Source of the DNA: Bin87 sp965232895
GTDB taxonomy: Bacteria; Chloroflexota; Dehalococcoidia; Lucifugimonadales; UBA3495
Reading direction: 5' to 3'
Length of the DNA stretch: 64,000 bases
Assembly: GCA_965232895.1 (NCBI GenBank)
Contig: OZ247430.1
Coordinates: forward strand, 3,162,001-3,226,000
Shown: in pieces, positions 8,782 through 17,196 of the stretch
How positions within the stretch are numbered: position 1 is the first letter of the stretch
How the letters are laid out: each line of letters opens with the position of its first letter
The notes under the pieces: generated by a model
The model's input: the letters and a program-made list of their open reading frames with translations, nothing else
Told to the model about the DNA's origin: nothing
Databases searched by the model: none
Translations under genes and position numbers: made by a program

Positions 8782-9702
8782 CTAAAAATTGGGCCGGTCG
8801 CTGCCGTCGGGCAGGTCGAAGTCGGGACGATCAATCGACCCGAAGTTGGGCTGCACGTTCATCTCGCGCAGCCGGCGAACCCGCTCCTCGATGGGAGGAT
8901 GCGTCGAGAAGAGCCGCGCCATGGACCGGCCGCTCAGCGGGTTGACGATGAACAGGTGCGAGGCGGCTTCGTTGACTTTCATGGGGCGGATTTCGCTGCC
9001 CATTTCCAGCTTTTCCAGAGCGCGGGCCAAGGCCTCGGGGTTGCCGCAATTGTGCGCCCCGGTCTGGTCCGCCTGGAACTCGCGAGCGCGAGAGATGGCC
9101 ATACGGATGATGGTCGCGGCGATGGGCATGATGATGGCGATGATGATCAGGGTGATGAAGTTGCCGCCGCCGCCCTCGTCGTCGCTGTGGCCGCCGAAGC
9201 TGCTGAATATCGCCGCGAACTGCGCCATGAAAGCCAGCATCGTGATCGCGCCGGCGATGGTGGCGACGATGGTCATGATCAGCGTGTCCCGGTTGCCCAC
9301 GTGGGCCATCTCGTGGGCCATCACGCCGGCCAGTTCCTCCCGCGTCAGGATGTGGCGGATGCCGGTGGTTACCGCGACGGTGGCGTTCTGCGGGTTGCGG
9401 CCGGTGGCAAAGGCGTTGGGAGAGGGATCGTCGATCTCGTACACCTTGGGCATCGGCATGTTCGCCAGCCGCGCCTGCTCGGCCACCAGTTGGTACAGCT
9501 GGGGGTCGTCGTCAGCGGTTATCGGCCGGGCGTGGGCCATGCTGAGCGCGATCTTGTCGCTGAACCAGTACGCGCCGAAGTTTAAGGCCAACGCGAACAC
9601 GAGCGCAATTATCAGGCCAGCCTGCCCGCCCACGGCGGCGCCGATGAGCAGCAGCAGCCCGGTGAGAACCATCAGGAGGAAGAACGTCTTGACGTGGTTC
9701 AT
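8782..9702 (-). CDS. htpX: M48 family zinc metalloprotease HtpX
   Basis: 306 residues. Two N-terminal membrane segments (about 6-27 and 30-50), the zinc motif HEMAH at about residue 130, two more membrane segments (about 144-165 and 183-205), then the third zinc ligand region SRAREFQADQTGA and the C-terminal STHPPIEERVRRL. This is the standard HtpX layout. It degrades damaged membrane proteins at the inner membrane, usually as part of the heat-shock or envelope stress response together with FtsH. A glycine-rich GGHSDDEGGGG insertion sits between the second membrane pair. Confidence 0.95.
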   Translation of the reverse strand: MNHVKTFFLLMVLTGLLLLIGAAVGGQAGLIIALVFALALNFGAYWFSDKIALSMAHARPITADDDPQLYQLVAEQARLANMPMPKVYEIDDPSPNAFATGRNPQNATVAVTTGIRHILTREELAGVMAHEMAHVGNRDTLIMTIVATIAGAITMLAFMAQFAAIFSSFGGHSDDEGGGGNFITLIIIAIIMPIAATIIRMAISRAREFQADQTGAHNCGNPEALARALEKLEMGSEIRPMKVNEAASHLFIVNPLSGRSMARLFSTHPPIEERVRRLREMNVQPNFGSIDRPDFDLPDGSDRPNF

Positions 9703-9805
9703 TGGCTTCTCTCCGGCTAACGGACGTGAACGATGAATTGCAGTTTCATTCTACCATCGGGCAGGTGAGGCGGCAGGCTCGCAGGCTGCGATCAGCGGCA
9801 GTCGT

Positions 9806-9811
9806 TATAAT
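9806..9811 (+). promoter_or_regulatory. Candidate -10 element for higBA
   Basis: A perfect TATAAT lies 22 bases before the higB start, between divergent htpX and higB. No good -35 is found at 17 bases. A GAGG Shine-Dalgarno (9824-9827) precedes ATG 9833. Confidence 0.35.
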
Positions 9812-9832
9812 GGCTATTGATCAGAGGCCGAC

Positions 9833-10126
9833 ATGCGGATTGTCACCAAGAGAACGTTGCGCGAGTTTTGGGAACGGCGCCCGGACGCCAGGCAGCCGCT
9901 GCTTGAATGGTACAAAGTGGTCGAACGTGCGGATTGGGAAGCGCCGCGCCGAGTTCGGGAAAGGTATCCCAACGCCAGCATCATTCCCGGGAACCGGGTG
10001 GTCTTCAATATCAAAGGCAACACGTACCGTTTGGTGGTTAAGATAAACTACGCTTACCGAATGGTGTACATCCGGTTCATCGGCACGCACGCTGAGTACA
10101 ACGCTATCGATGCTGTAGAGGTGTAA
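9833..10126 (+). CDS. HigB-type toxin (RelE superfamily)
   Basis: 97 residues, the length of the HigB_toxin family. MRIVTKRTLREFWERRPDA at the start, then LLEWYKVVERADWEAP, GNRVVFNIKGNTYRLVVKINY and the C-terminal FIGTHAEYN all match the family, whose members cleave mRNA on the ribosome. The toxin-first order with the antitoxin 2 bases downstream is typical of higBA. It should be autoregulated by the antitoxin. It opens an accessory island that continues into restriction-modification-like genes. Confidence 0.9.
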   Translation: MRIVTKRTLREFWERRPDARQPLLEWYKVVERADWEAPRRVRERYPNASIIPGNRVVFNIKGNTYRLVVKINYAYRMVYIRFIGTHAEYNAIDAVEV

Positions 10127-10128
10127 GC

Positions 10129-10518
10129 ATGTCAGAGATCAGCCAAGTCCAGAATGAAGCGGAATACGATGCGGCGCTGGCGCGGATTTCAGAGTTGTTG
10201 GATGCGGAGCTGAATACTCCGGAAGGGGAAGAGCTCGACCGTATATCCGACTTGGTTATACAGTACGAAGACGAGCATTACCCGATGGAAGACCCTGACC
10301 CCAGTTCAATGATCGAATTTATGATCGACCAGCTGATGGTGTCTCGAGGACGCATGGAGGCGCTGGCCGGGGGAAGCGACAATCTGGACGCCATGATGAC
10401 GGGCCGAACGCCGATCACTGCGGAAGTCGCGCAACTGATGCACGAGCGCTCCGGCATCCCAATCGAATTCTTCCTCAAAGCGCCAGTGGAGCCGGCATCC
10501 GCCGCAGCCTCGGACTGA
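10129..10518 (+). CDS. HigA-like antitoxin
   Basis: 129 residues, acidic, cotranscribed with the toxin (2-base gap). The N-terminal half is the acidic toxin-neutralising region found in antitoxins partnered with HigB; the C-terminal half (GRTPITAEVAQLMHERSGIPIEFFLKAP) looks like the end of an XRE-type helix-turn-helix domain. The recognition helix is less clear than in classic HigA, so the partner assignment rests mainly on gene order. It should bind and silence the toxin and repress the pair's promoter. Confidence 0.78.
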   Translation: MSEISQVQNEAEYDAALARISELLDAELNTPEGEELDRISDLVIQYEDEHYPMEDPDPSSMIEFMIDQLMVSRGRMEALAGGSDNLDAMMTGRTPITAEVAQLMHERSGIPIEFFLKAPVEPASAAASD

Positions 10519-10544
10519 AGTTTCTTGGAAGGCACGGGTCGAGA

Positions 10545-10931
10545 ATGGGATTGCAACGGAACAGATGCAGCTATATGCTACGAAGGGCCGTTCGGAACGT
10601 TAATGACATCCGAATTCTGGAGACATGCAATGCCGATCAACATAATTATGTATACTTTAGACTACCAACAAGAAGGGGGGTTGTTGAAGATTTCGTCGAA
10701 AGTGACGTAGTCCGCGGGTACTGCGAGAGCGATGCTTATGCATGGCTAGTAACACCTGTGAACAGAGAGCAAATTATCGATCTCATCGACGAATACGCAC
10801 GGGAGAACCTGCTGAACGAAGATCAGCGTGGTGCATTGGTTGGCTGGTTTGAGCGACTGGAACAACAGTTAGATGCTGGCACTTTCATAGCAATAGCAGA
10901 TAGACTAGGAGGCAATAATGGCGACGGATAG
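10545..10931 (+). CDS. Hypothetical protein in accessory island
   Basis: 128 residues, not recognised. The C-terminal half is helical and acidic (NREQIIDLIDEYARENLLNEDQRGALVGWFERLEQQL). The end overlaps the start of the putative nuclease gene by 14 bases, which suggests translational coupling. Base composition is more AT-rich and codon use less biased than in the flanking housekeeping genes, in keeping with acquired DNA. It could be an accessory or specificity subunit of the downstream system; there is no motif evidence for this. Confidence 0.6.
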   Translation: MGLQRNRCSYMLRRAVRNVNDIRILETCNADQHNYVYFRLPTRRGVVEDFVESDVVRGYCESDAYAWLVTPVNREQIIDLIDEYARENLLNEDQRGALVGWFERLEQQLDAGTFIAIADRLGGNNGDG

Positions 10932-11565
10932 CACGGCATCGGATTATGCAGCCCACCAAGACATCTACCGCCGGTTCCGGAAAGGCCTGGAAAATGACCC
11001 TGACGTGCTTGACGAGCTATTGCGCGCGTTGGGCTTGCTGATTAGTGAGTACGACACCAGCATCCGGGAAAATCGTTTTATCGCCGGCGGAGCCACCGAG
11101 CGGATACTGGCAACTACAATGCGCTGCGTTGGCATCACCAACGCCCGCGCCAGAGGCTTGGACTTGAGCGACGAGGACATCGTGGTGGACGGTCATCAAA
11201 TATCAGTGAAGGCGTCATTCACTGGCGGGCGGCAAGCCATACGCCTCATTAACACGCTTGGTGATTCTAGTGCCAATTGGCGGACGGCGACGATTTTTGT
11301 GCTTTCAAACCGTGGCATAGGCTATGCCGATCCCGAGTTGTTGCCCGACGTGGCGACAGCCAGCCGAGACGCGGTTATTTTACCGCGTCAACCTCTGGAC
11401 GCACTGCACGATACCCAACCACAATGGCTGCTGCGTTGCGCGGTTCCGGCCAAGGCACAGGACGTCTCACAACGTCGGGCCGCCAGCGAAGCGGTAGCCA
11501 CTGAAATACTGCGGCGAACAGCCGCCGGGCAACCGATGTTCCCGTCGCTACGCGGGTCTCTCTAG
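10918..11565 (+). CDS. Putative type II restriction endonuclease
   Basis: 215 residues, no family recognised with certainty. AGGAGG at 10907-10912 gives a strong start. In the middle, ATERILATTMRCVGI is followed by DLSDEDIVVDGHQISVKASF, which reads like the acidic/x-Lys core of a PD-(D/E)xK nuclease. Position is the main argument: it converges on, and overlaps by 18 bases, an N4-cytosine/adenine beta-class methylase gene, a usual type II layout. I infer the cognate nuclease. Alternatives are an unrelated accessory gene or a defence protein of another type. Confidence 0.5.
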   Translation: MATDSTASDYAAHQDIYRRFRKGLENDPDVLDELLRALGLLISEYDTSIRENRFIAGGATERILATTMRCVGITNARARGLDLSDEDIVVDGHQISVKASFTGGRQAIRLINTLGDSSANWRTATIFVLSNRGIGYADPELLPDVATASRDAVILPRQPLDALHDTQPQWLLRCAVPAKAQDVSQRRAASEAVATEILRRTAAGQPMFPSLRGSL

Positions 11566-12495
11566 CATCTTGGGCTCGTCGACGACCGCGCCGGTGCTGC
11601 GGGCGTGGCCATTGCGCCGGTACTTGACTGTCACTTGGCCCAAGGGGATCTTGCTGAATGTCGCGGATAGTTGGCCTTCGCGGAGCCGCAGCGGTTCCTC
11701 GCTGCGTTCTTTGGCGTAGTCAACGTATTCCTGCATGGTATCGTAGCCTACGGCGTTCCGGCCCAGCGCGGCAGCCACTTTCGTAGTCTGACCGGAGCCG
11801 ACGAATGGATCTAGGATCACATCGCCCCAGTATGAATACATGCCAATGAGACGGTGAGGAATTTCTTCCGGAAACGGGCACGGATGGTCGATAATGCGGG
11901 GCGGAATCGGAGCGATGTGCCAAATATTATTGGCGGTGTCCATCTTGAAAACGTCGTCAATCTCGAACCGGCTGTCCTCGCGATTACCGTTCGCTTGGCG
12001 ATAGATTTTCTCGCCGGGTTTGCGGAAGAGCAGGATGTACTCGGTCATTATGTTGGGGTAGTAGTAGCCGGGGTACGGCTTCTGGATGGCGGAGCCGGCC
12101 CGCTTGACGCCGGCGGTTGTCTTGTGCCAGATGATGTCCTGGTGGAATTCCCAACCCACAGTCTGCAACCGCGCCGTCAGGTCAAAAGGTACGGGGATGT
12201 GCTTACCGTCAAGCAGCACGGTGCCTATGACGATGGCGCAAAACCCGCCGGGCTTGGTAACGCGGTAAACCTCGGCGAAAATCCGGGTTAGCAAGTCCAA
12301 ATATTCGCCGTAGTCATCGAACCCCTCGCTATACTGCCGGGTCCGATACCACTCACCGGCGTTGCCGTTGGCGTGGACATCGTAGTCTATGGAATTCCAG
12401 TAAGGCGGCGACGTCACCGTCAGGGCAACGGAATCCGGCTCAAGTTCCGGCATCCACTCGCTGCTGTGGCAAAAGAACTGCGCTTCAGATTTCAT
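11548..12495 (-). CDS. Beta-class type II DNA methyltransferase (N4-cytosine or N6-adenine)
   Basis: 315 residues. The catalytic motif TSPPYW is at about residues 28-33 and the SAM-binding motif DPFVGSGQTTKVAAALGRNAVG is near 225-246. That order, motif IV before motif I, defines the beta class. SPPY is the form usual in N4-cytosine methylases. GEWYRTRQYSEGFDDYGEYL after the catalytic loop matches many phage and type II enzymes. It overlaps the DUF1828 gene upstream by 11 bases and the candidate nuclease downstream by 18 bases, so three genes form one compact unit. Confidence 0.9.
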   Translation of the reverse strand: MKSEAQFFCHSSEWMPELEPDSVALTVTSPPYWNSIDYDVHANGNAGEWYRTRQYSEGFDDYGEYLDLLTRIFAEVYRVTKPGGFCAIVIGTVLLDGKHIPVPFDLTARLQTVGWEFHQDIIWHKTTAGVKRAGSAIQKPYPGYYYPNIMTEYILLFRKPGEKIYRQANGNREDSRFEIDDVFKMDTANNIWHIAPIPPRIIDHPCPFPEEIPHRLIGMYSYWGDVILDPFVGSGQTTKVAAALGRNAVGYDTMQEYVDYAKERSEEPLRLREGQLSATFSKIPLGQVTVKYRRNGHARSTGAVVDEPKMLERPA

Positions 12496-12907
12496 CTGCT
12501 AATCCCAACCCAAGGATGTGGGTAATGGTTTGGATGAGACGAAAAGCGGCCGGGCCGATGTCATAGGGGTTGGCCTCAATGACCAAGTGTTGCTCTTTGC
12601 TCAACTTGGTTTGGTAAAGCTCGCATTCGGTGAGCCAGAACGCCAAATCAATCGGCGCGAGTTCACGTTCCGGGTCGAATCCCTTAAATTCGTTGAGCCA
12701 TCCTCTGGTATCGCCCATATCGCTGAGGATATACGCTTCGTCCGCGTTCCTGGTGAGATGCAATGTGATGGGATCGCCGTAGAGGTACGTAAAGGGCGTA
12801 ACTATGACGATGGCGTTTTCGCCCTGCTGTTCAACCTTGAAGGCGTTTTCTGCGAAACGGGTAATCTGCTCCGAAATTTGATGGGCAGGCAGGCTTTGGA
12901 CAACCAT
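12485..12907 (-). CDS. DUF1828-like protein, cotranscribed with methylase
   Basis: 140 residues starting at MVVQSLPAHQ (ATG 12907); the frame runs further up but without support. The block VIVTPFTYLYGDPITLHL followed by YILSDMGDTRGWLNE is characteristic of DUF1828, a small alpha/beta family often near phage, methylase and restriction genes. Its function is not known. It ends inside the methylase gene (11-base overlap), so the two are surely coupled. It may regulate or accompany the modification system (inference). Confidence 0.65.
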   Translation of the reverse strand: MVVQSLPAHQISEQITRFAENAFKVEQQGENAIVIVTPFTYLYGDPITLHLTRNADEAYILSDMGDTRGWLNEFKGFDPERELAPIDLAFWLTECELYQTKLSKEQHLVIEANPYDIGPAAFRLIQTITHILGLGLADEI

Positions 12908-13143
12908 GGCAATGTTCCTTTGGCGTCTTGGAGAGTAGCCGATTTCGGCTTGACACTCACCGATAATAGAACATAAGCTCCAGCAGCGCAATCCTGCTCG
13001 GTCACCAAAGTGCCGGTATCCTAACTGGCAACGATCACGATTGCTAGCGCGTCTTTTTGAAAATCAGTCAAGTATAGATCTGCCCTGCCAATGTCCACGC
13101 TCTGACGTTACAATGCCGCCAACTTCCACGACAGGCAAACACT

Positions 13144-14775
13144 ATGACCACCGGCAACAACCCCAACCCCCGCACCCTCTCCGGCCTTCCCATCGAGCCG
13201 CTCTACACGCCGGCCGGCCTGGATACCAGCGGCTTCGATGCAGCGGCGGACCTGGGCAACCCGGGCGAATTCCCCTTTACCCGCGGCGCCTATCCCACCA
13301 TGTACCGCGGACGCCTGTGGACCCGGCGGCAGATCGCCGGATTCGGTACCGCCCGCGCCACCAACGAGCGCTACCGCTTCCTGCTGGCCCACGGCCAGAC
13401 CGGCCTGAGCACCGACTTCGATCACCCGACTCTCACCGGGTACGACTCCGACCACGAGCTCGCCGAGGGCGAGGTCGGCCGCCTGGGCGTCGCCATCGAC
13501 ACCGCCGCCGATATGGGCGAGCTCTTCGACGGCATACCCCTGGAACAGGCCAGCGTGTCGCTCACCATCAACCACCCGGCCATAGTTTTGCTGGCCATGT
13601 TCCTGCACAACGCCGAGCGGCGCGGCACACCCTGGTCGGCGCTGCGCGGCACCGTCCAGAACGACTCGCTGAAAGAGTTCCACGGCCAGAAGACCTTCGC
13701 CTTGCCGCCCGCCCCGGCCCTGCGCCTGACCACCGACGTCGTCGAGTTCTGCACGAAACACGTCCCCAACTGGTACACCATCTCCATCAGCGGCTACCAC
13801 ACCCGCGAGGCCGGCTCCGACGCGGTGCAGGAACTGGCGTTCACCGTCGCCCAGGGCATGGCCTACGTCGAATCGGCGATGCGGCGGGGGTTGGCCGTGG
13901 ACGAGTTCGCGCCCCGCCTGTCCCACTTCTTCGGCGTGCACAACGACTTCTTTGAGGAGATCGCCAAGTTCCGCATCGCCCGCCGCATGTGGGCTCGGCT
14001 CATGCGCGACCGCTACGGCGCCACCCGCCCCGAGTCCATGCGCATGCGGTTCCACACCCAGACCCTCGGCTCCACGCTGGTGCGGCAGGACCCGCTGAAC
14101 AACATCCTGCGCGGCGGGCTCCAGGCCCTGGCCGCCGTGCTGGGCGGAACCCAGTCGCTCCACGTCAGCGGGTATGACGAGGCCTACGACATCCCGTCCG
14201 AAGAGGCCATGCGCATCTCGCTGGCCACGCAGATGATCCTAGCCCACGAATCGGGTGTGTCTGCAACTCCGGATCCTCTGGGCGGCTCCGCCTACCTGGA
14301 GACCCTGACCAACCAGTTGGAAGAGGCCGCCATGGCCTACATCGAGCGCATCGACGCCATGGGCAACGGCAGCATGCTCGACGGTATGCTGGAGGCCATC
14401 GGCAGCGGCTACATCGAAAGCGAGATCGCCCAGGCGTCCTATCGCTACCAGCAGCGCGTCGAATCGGGCGACTACACCATCGTCGGGGTCAACGACGAGT
14501 ACAGCGACGACGCCAGCAACGCCGGCTCCCTCGAGCTGTTCGAGTTCGACTACGCCGAGGAGGAACGCCAGATCGACCGCCTCACCACGGTGCGCCAGGG
14601 TCGCAGCGAAACCGACGCCGCGGCCAGCCTGCGCGACATCGTGAAAACCGCCCAAACCGACGGCAACCTCATGCCGCCAATCCTCACCGCCGTGGCCGCC
14701 GGCGTCACCGAGGGCGAGATCATGGGCGCCCTCCGCGACGAATGGGGCGAGTACGTGGACCCGGGGGTGTTTTAG
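13144..14775 (+). CDS. Methylmalonyl-CoA mutase-like large (catalytic) subunit
   Basis: 543 residues: the TIM-barrel catalytic part of a B12-dependent acyl-CoA mutase without its cobalamin domain. YPTMYRGRLWTRRQIAGFGTA, GLSTDFDHPTLTGYDSD, GTVQNDSLKE, ISISGYHTREAG and HTQTLGSTL are conserved. The tyrosine of TMY and the arginine of PALRL appear to match the two residues that distinguish methylmalonyl- from isobutyryl-CoA mutases, so carbon rearrangement of methylmalonyl/succinyl-CoA, or a close analogue, is likely. The B12-binding subunit is a separate gene at 15261. Two tiny membrane proteins lie between them. A PaaK-like ligase follows, which points to activation of an acid substrate. Confidence 0.9.
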   Translation: MTTGNNPNPRTLSGLPIEPLYTPAGLDTSGFDAAADLGNPGEFPFTRGAYPTMYRGRLWTRRQIAGFGTARATNERYRFLLAHGQTGLSTDFDHPTLTGYDSDHELAEGEVGRLGVAIDTAADMGELFDGIPLEQASVSLTINHPAIVLLAMFLHNAERRGTPWSALRGTVQNDSLKEFHGQKTFALPPAPALRLTTDVVEFCTKHVPNWYTISISGYHTREAGSDAVQELAFTVAQGMAYVESAMRRGLAVDEFAPRLSHFFGVHNDFFEEIAKFRIARRMWARLMRDRYGATRPESMRMRFHTQTLGSTLVRQDPLNNILRGGLQALAAVLGGTQSLHVSGYDEAYDIPSEEAMRISLATQMILAHESGVSATPDPLGGSAYLETLTNQLEEAAMAYIERIDAMGNGSMLDGMLEAIGSGYIESEIAQASYRYQQRVESGDYTIVGVNDEYSDDASNAGSLELFEFDYAEEERQIDRLTTVRQGRSETDAAASLRDIVKTAQTDGNLMPPILTAVAAGVTEGEIMGALRDEWGEYVDPGVF

Positions 14776-14833
14776 TCGACGGGCAGAAATATGCGGTATA
14801 TTGGTATAGAGGATCGTGGCCCGGAGGCAGGAT

Positions 14834-15064
14834 ATGAAGTCGATAACCACCAACCCACTGGCGGTCTTTACCATCATCTTCTGCACTGCTTTCTTCGGCA
14901 TCAGTTGGGCCTTGCTGGTCGGGCATTGGCTGGGCTTCAGCTCATTCAGCTATGACCAGTACATCATCGGTGAGCTGTTGCCATTGGCCTATGCCGGCGC
15001 CGGGTTGTCCATAGGGTTCATGACGGCCATAATCGCCGTCAAGATTAACCGGCCGTCGCGTTGA
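14834..15064 (+). CDS. Small two-helix membrane protein
   Basis: 76 residues, started at ATG 14834 because GGAGG lies 9 bases before it. Two hydrophobic segments (about 9-32 and 44-66) span the membrane, with a basic C-terminal tail. Not recognised. It sits between the two mutase subunit genes together with a second small membrane protein, an odd insertion into what is usually a tight pair. Confidence 0.55.
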   Translation: MKSITTNPLAVFTIIFCTAFFGISWALLVGHWLGFSSFSYDQYIIGELLPLAYAGAGLSIGFMTAIIAVKINRPSR

Positions 15065-15068
15065 ACCG

Positions 15069-15257
15069 TTGAAAAGGTTATTCGCCGACTTGGGCACGAT
15101 GTGCTTGGGCGTAGCGGCTATCCTGATCGCCGCGGTGATAATCCGCATCGGCACTGACGAAGGTCCCCAGCCAGTGGTGATTGTCGGCTTCGTGATTTTG
15201 CTCGTTGTTGGGGTAGTCCTACGCGTGCTGGGCGACGGCGCGGCGGACGGCAGGTGA
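15069..15257 (+). CDS. Small membrane protein
   Basis: 62 residues from a TTG start at 15069, with an alternative ATG about ten codons in. Two hydrophobic stretches (about 9-26 and 36-54) separated by a short polar loop, TDEGPQP. Only 4 bases follow the previous small membrane gene and 3 bases precede the B12 subunit gene. Function unknown; probably a membrane partner of its small neighbour. Confidence 0.45.
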   Translation: MKRLFADLGTMCLGVAAILIAAVIIRIGTDEGPQPVVIVGFVILLVVGVVLRVLGDGAADGR

Positions 15258-15260
15258 ATA

Positions 15261-15701
15261 GTGATTTCGGCTGTTGAAACTGGGACGGGCCATCCACCCC
15301 GCGTCCTCCTCGCCAAGCTTGGCCTGGACGGGCATGACCGCGGCGTAAAGGTCATCGCCCGAGCCTTGCGCGACGCCGGCATGGAGGTGGTCTATCTGGG
15401 GATGCGGGTCACCGCCGACCAGGTGGCCGCCGCGGCCGCCCAGGAAGATGTCGACGTGGTAGGCATCAGCATCCTGTCGGGCGCGCACATGCGGCTCATG
15501 CCGCGCATGGTGGACGCCTTGGAACGCCACGGCCTGCGCGGCGCCGACGGAGAAGTGCTGCTGCTGGTCGGCGGCACCATACCCGACGGCGATGTTGAAC
15601 CGTTGCAGCGGATGGGCGTGGACGGCGTTTTCCCGGTCGGCACCTTCACCGCCGAGATGGTGGATTTCATCCGCGCCGGCGTGACGCGGGAAGCGCCATG
15701 A
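15261..15701 (+). CDS. Acyl-CoA mutase small subunit, B12-binding
   Basis: 146 residues, starting with GTG at 15261. RVLLAKLGLDGHDRG contains the DxHxxG cobalamin motif whose histidine replaces the lower axial ligand of B12. VVYLGMRVTADQV, GISILSGAH and LLLVGGTIPDGD complete the flavodoxin-like B12 fold. It forms the holoenzyme with the large subunit encoded at 13144. Its stop overlaps the start of the ligase gene in an ATGA junction. Confidence 0.92.
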   Translation: MISAVETGTGHPPRVLLAKLGLDGHDRGVKVIARALRDAGMEVVYLGMRVTADQVAAAAAQEDVDVVGISILSGAHMRLMPRMVDALERHGLRGADGEVLLLVGGTIPDGDVEPLQRMGVDGVFPVGTFTAEMVDFIRAGVTREAP

Positions 15702-17098
15702 CCTGGCCGCCCCAATATGACCCGACCTATATCCCGAACCGGGATGCAGAGCACTGGGATGCCCGACTGGAGACCATGGATCCTGCCGAGCGCGACGAGG
15801 TCATCCTCGACAAGCTGCGGGGGCAGGTCCGCTACGCTTGGGAGCAGTCCGGGTTCTACCGGGAGTTCTGGAAGGACGCGCCGGTGGACCCGGCGAACAT
15901 CCGCAGCCTGGCAGAGTTCGCCCGCCTCCCCATCCTGACCAAGGAGGAGGTCCGCGTCGAGCAGGAGGCTTATCCACCCTACGGCCGTTTTCTCTGCGTT
16001 TCTCCCGATCAGATCTACCGCATCCACGGCACGTCCGGAACCACCGGACGCCCCACCGTTTTCGGCATCAGCCGCGGCGACTGGGACCGCATCGGCGAAG
16101 CCCACGCCCGGATTCTTTGGGCAGCCGGCGTGCGACCCGGCGAGCCGGTGATGGTGGCGGCGGTGTTCAGCCTCTACGTGGGCAGTTGGGGGGCGTTGGT
16201 GGGCGCCGAACGATTGGGCGCCACTTGCTTCCCCTTCGGCGCCGGCGCGCCCGGCCAGACCGAGCGGGCCGTGGAGTGGGCGGAGATGGTGAAGCCGGCC
16301 GCCCTCTATGCCACGCCATCCTATGCGCTGTACCTCGCGGAGACCGCCCGCGAAATGGGCGTGGACCCACGCGCCGACTTCGGCTTCCGGTTGATGTTCT
16401 TCAGCGGCGAGCCCGGCGCCAGCGTCCCGGCCACCCGCCAGGCCATCGAGGACGCCTTCGGCTGCTACGTCGTCGACCAGGGCAGCATGGCCGAGATGAC
16501 TCCGTGGATGACCAACGGCGGCTGTCGTCACCTGGAGCGCGGCATGCACCTGTGGCAGGACATCGTGTACACCCAGCTGGTCGACCCCGAAACGCGCGAG
16601 CCGGTTGCCATGGGAGGTGAGGGCGTGCCCGTCTACACTCACCTCGAGCGCGATTCCCAACCGATGATCCGCTACTGGTCGGGCGACATCGCCCGGTGGG
16701 AGATGGTGGACTGCCCCTGCGGACGCACCTATCCGACGCTCACCCGGGGCATCTACGGCCGCGCCGACGACATGCTCATCATCCGCGGCCAGAACGTGTT
16801 CCCCTCGCGCGTGGAAGACGTGCTCCGCAGTCTGGACGAATTCGGCGGCGAGTTCCGCCTGGTCGTGGAACGGGAGCGCGGTTATCTGGACCGCCTGACC
16901 GTCCAAACCGAGGTGTCCGCCGAAGTCTGGGCATCTGCCGGCGAAGGCGGACCCGAGGGATTGAATGCGCTGCGGGAGCAGGTCGCCGACACCCTCCGCC
17001 GCGCCCTGGGCGTTGGCGTCTCCGTGGAGCTCAAGCCCGAGGGCGAGTTCGAGCGCACCCAGTTCAAGGCCCGGAGGGTGATCGACCTGCGTCAGTAG
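15698..17098 (+). CDS. Phenylacetate-CoA ligase-like AMP-forming acyl-CoA synthetase
   Basis: 466 residues. HGTSGTTGRPTVFGISRGDW is the ATP/AMP motif (about 109-128), FFSGEPGASVPATR and YTHLERDSQPMIRYWSGD are PaaK-family blocks, and the C-terminal lid includes RGQNVFPSRVEDVL. It joins a carboxylic acid to CoA through an acyl-adenylate. Translational overlap with the B12 subunit suggests that the ligase makes, or the mutase handles, the same CoA ester; the true acid is unknown and need not be phenylacetate. Confidence 0.88.
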   Translation: MTWPPQYDPTYIPNRDAEHWDARLETMDPAERDEVILDKLRGQVRYAWEQSGFYREFWKDAPVDPANIRSLAEFARLPILTKEEVRVEQEAYPPYGRFLCVSPDQIYRIHGTSGTTGRPTVFGISRGDWDRIGEAHARILWAAGVRPGEPVMVAAVFSLYVGSWGALVGAERLGATCFPFGAGAPGQTERAVEWAEMVKPAALYATPSYALYLAETAREMGVDPRADFGFRLMFFSGEPGASVPATRQAIEDAFGCYVVDQGSMAEMTPWMTNGGCRHLERGMHLWQDIVYTQLVDPETREPVAMGGEGVPVYTHLERDSQPMIRYWSGDIARWEMVDCPCGRTYPTLTRGIYGRADDMLIIRGQNVFPSRVEDVLRSLDEFGGEFRLVVERERGYLDRLTVQTEVSAEVWASAGEGGPEGLNALREQVADTLRRALGVGVSVELKPEGEFERTQFKARRVIDLRQ

Positions 17099-17196
17099 GT
17101 CGTCGCCCTGGTCCGCAGCGTCATCGGGATGTAGTGATCCCTGGCTCGACGCCGCATCCGAGTTGAGGGCCGCCCGTGAATTGATAGACTGCAAGC

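Noticed and set aside
13041..13955. Plus-strand frame overlapping the mutase large subunit
   Set aside because: Arg/Pro/His-rich translation in a shifted frame of a conserved enzyme; no support.
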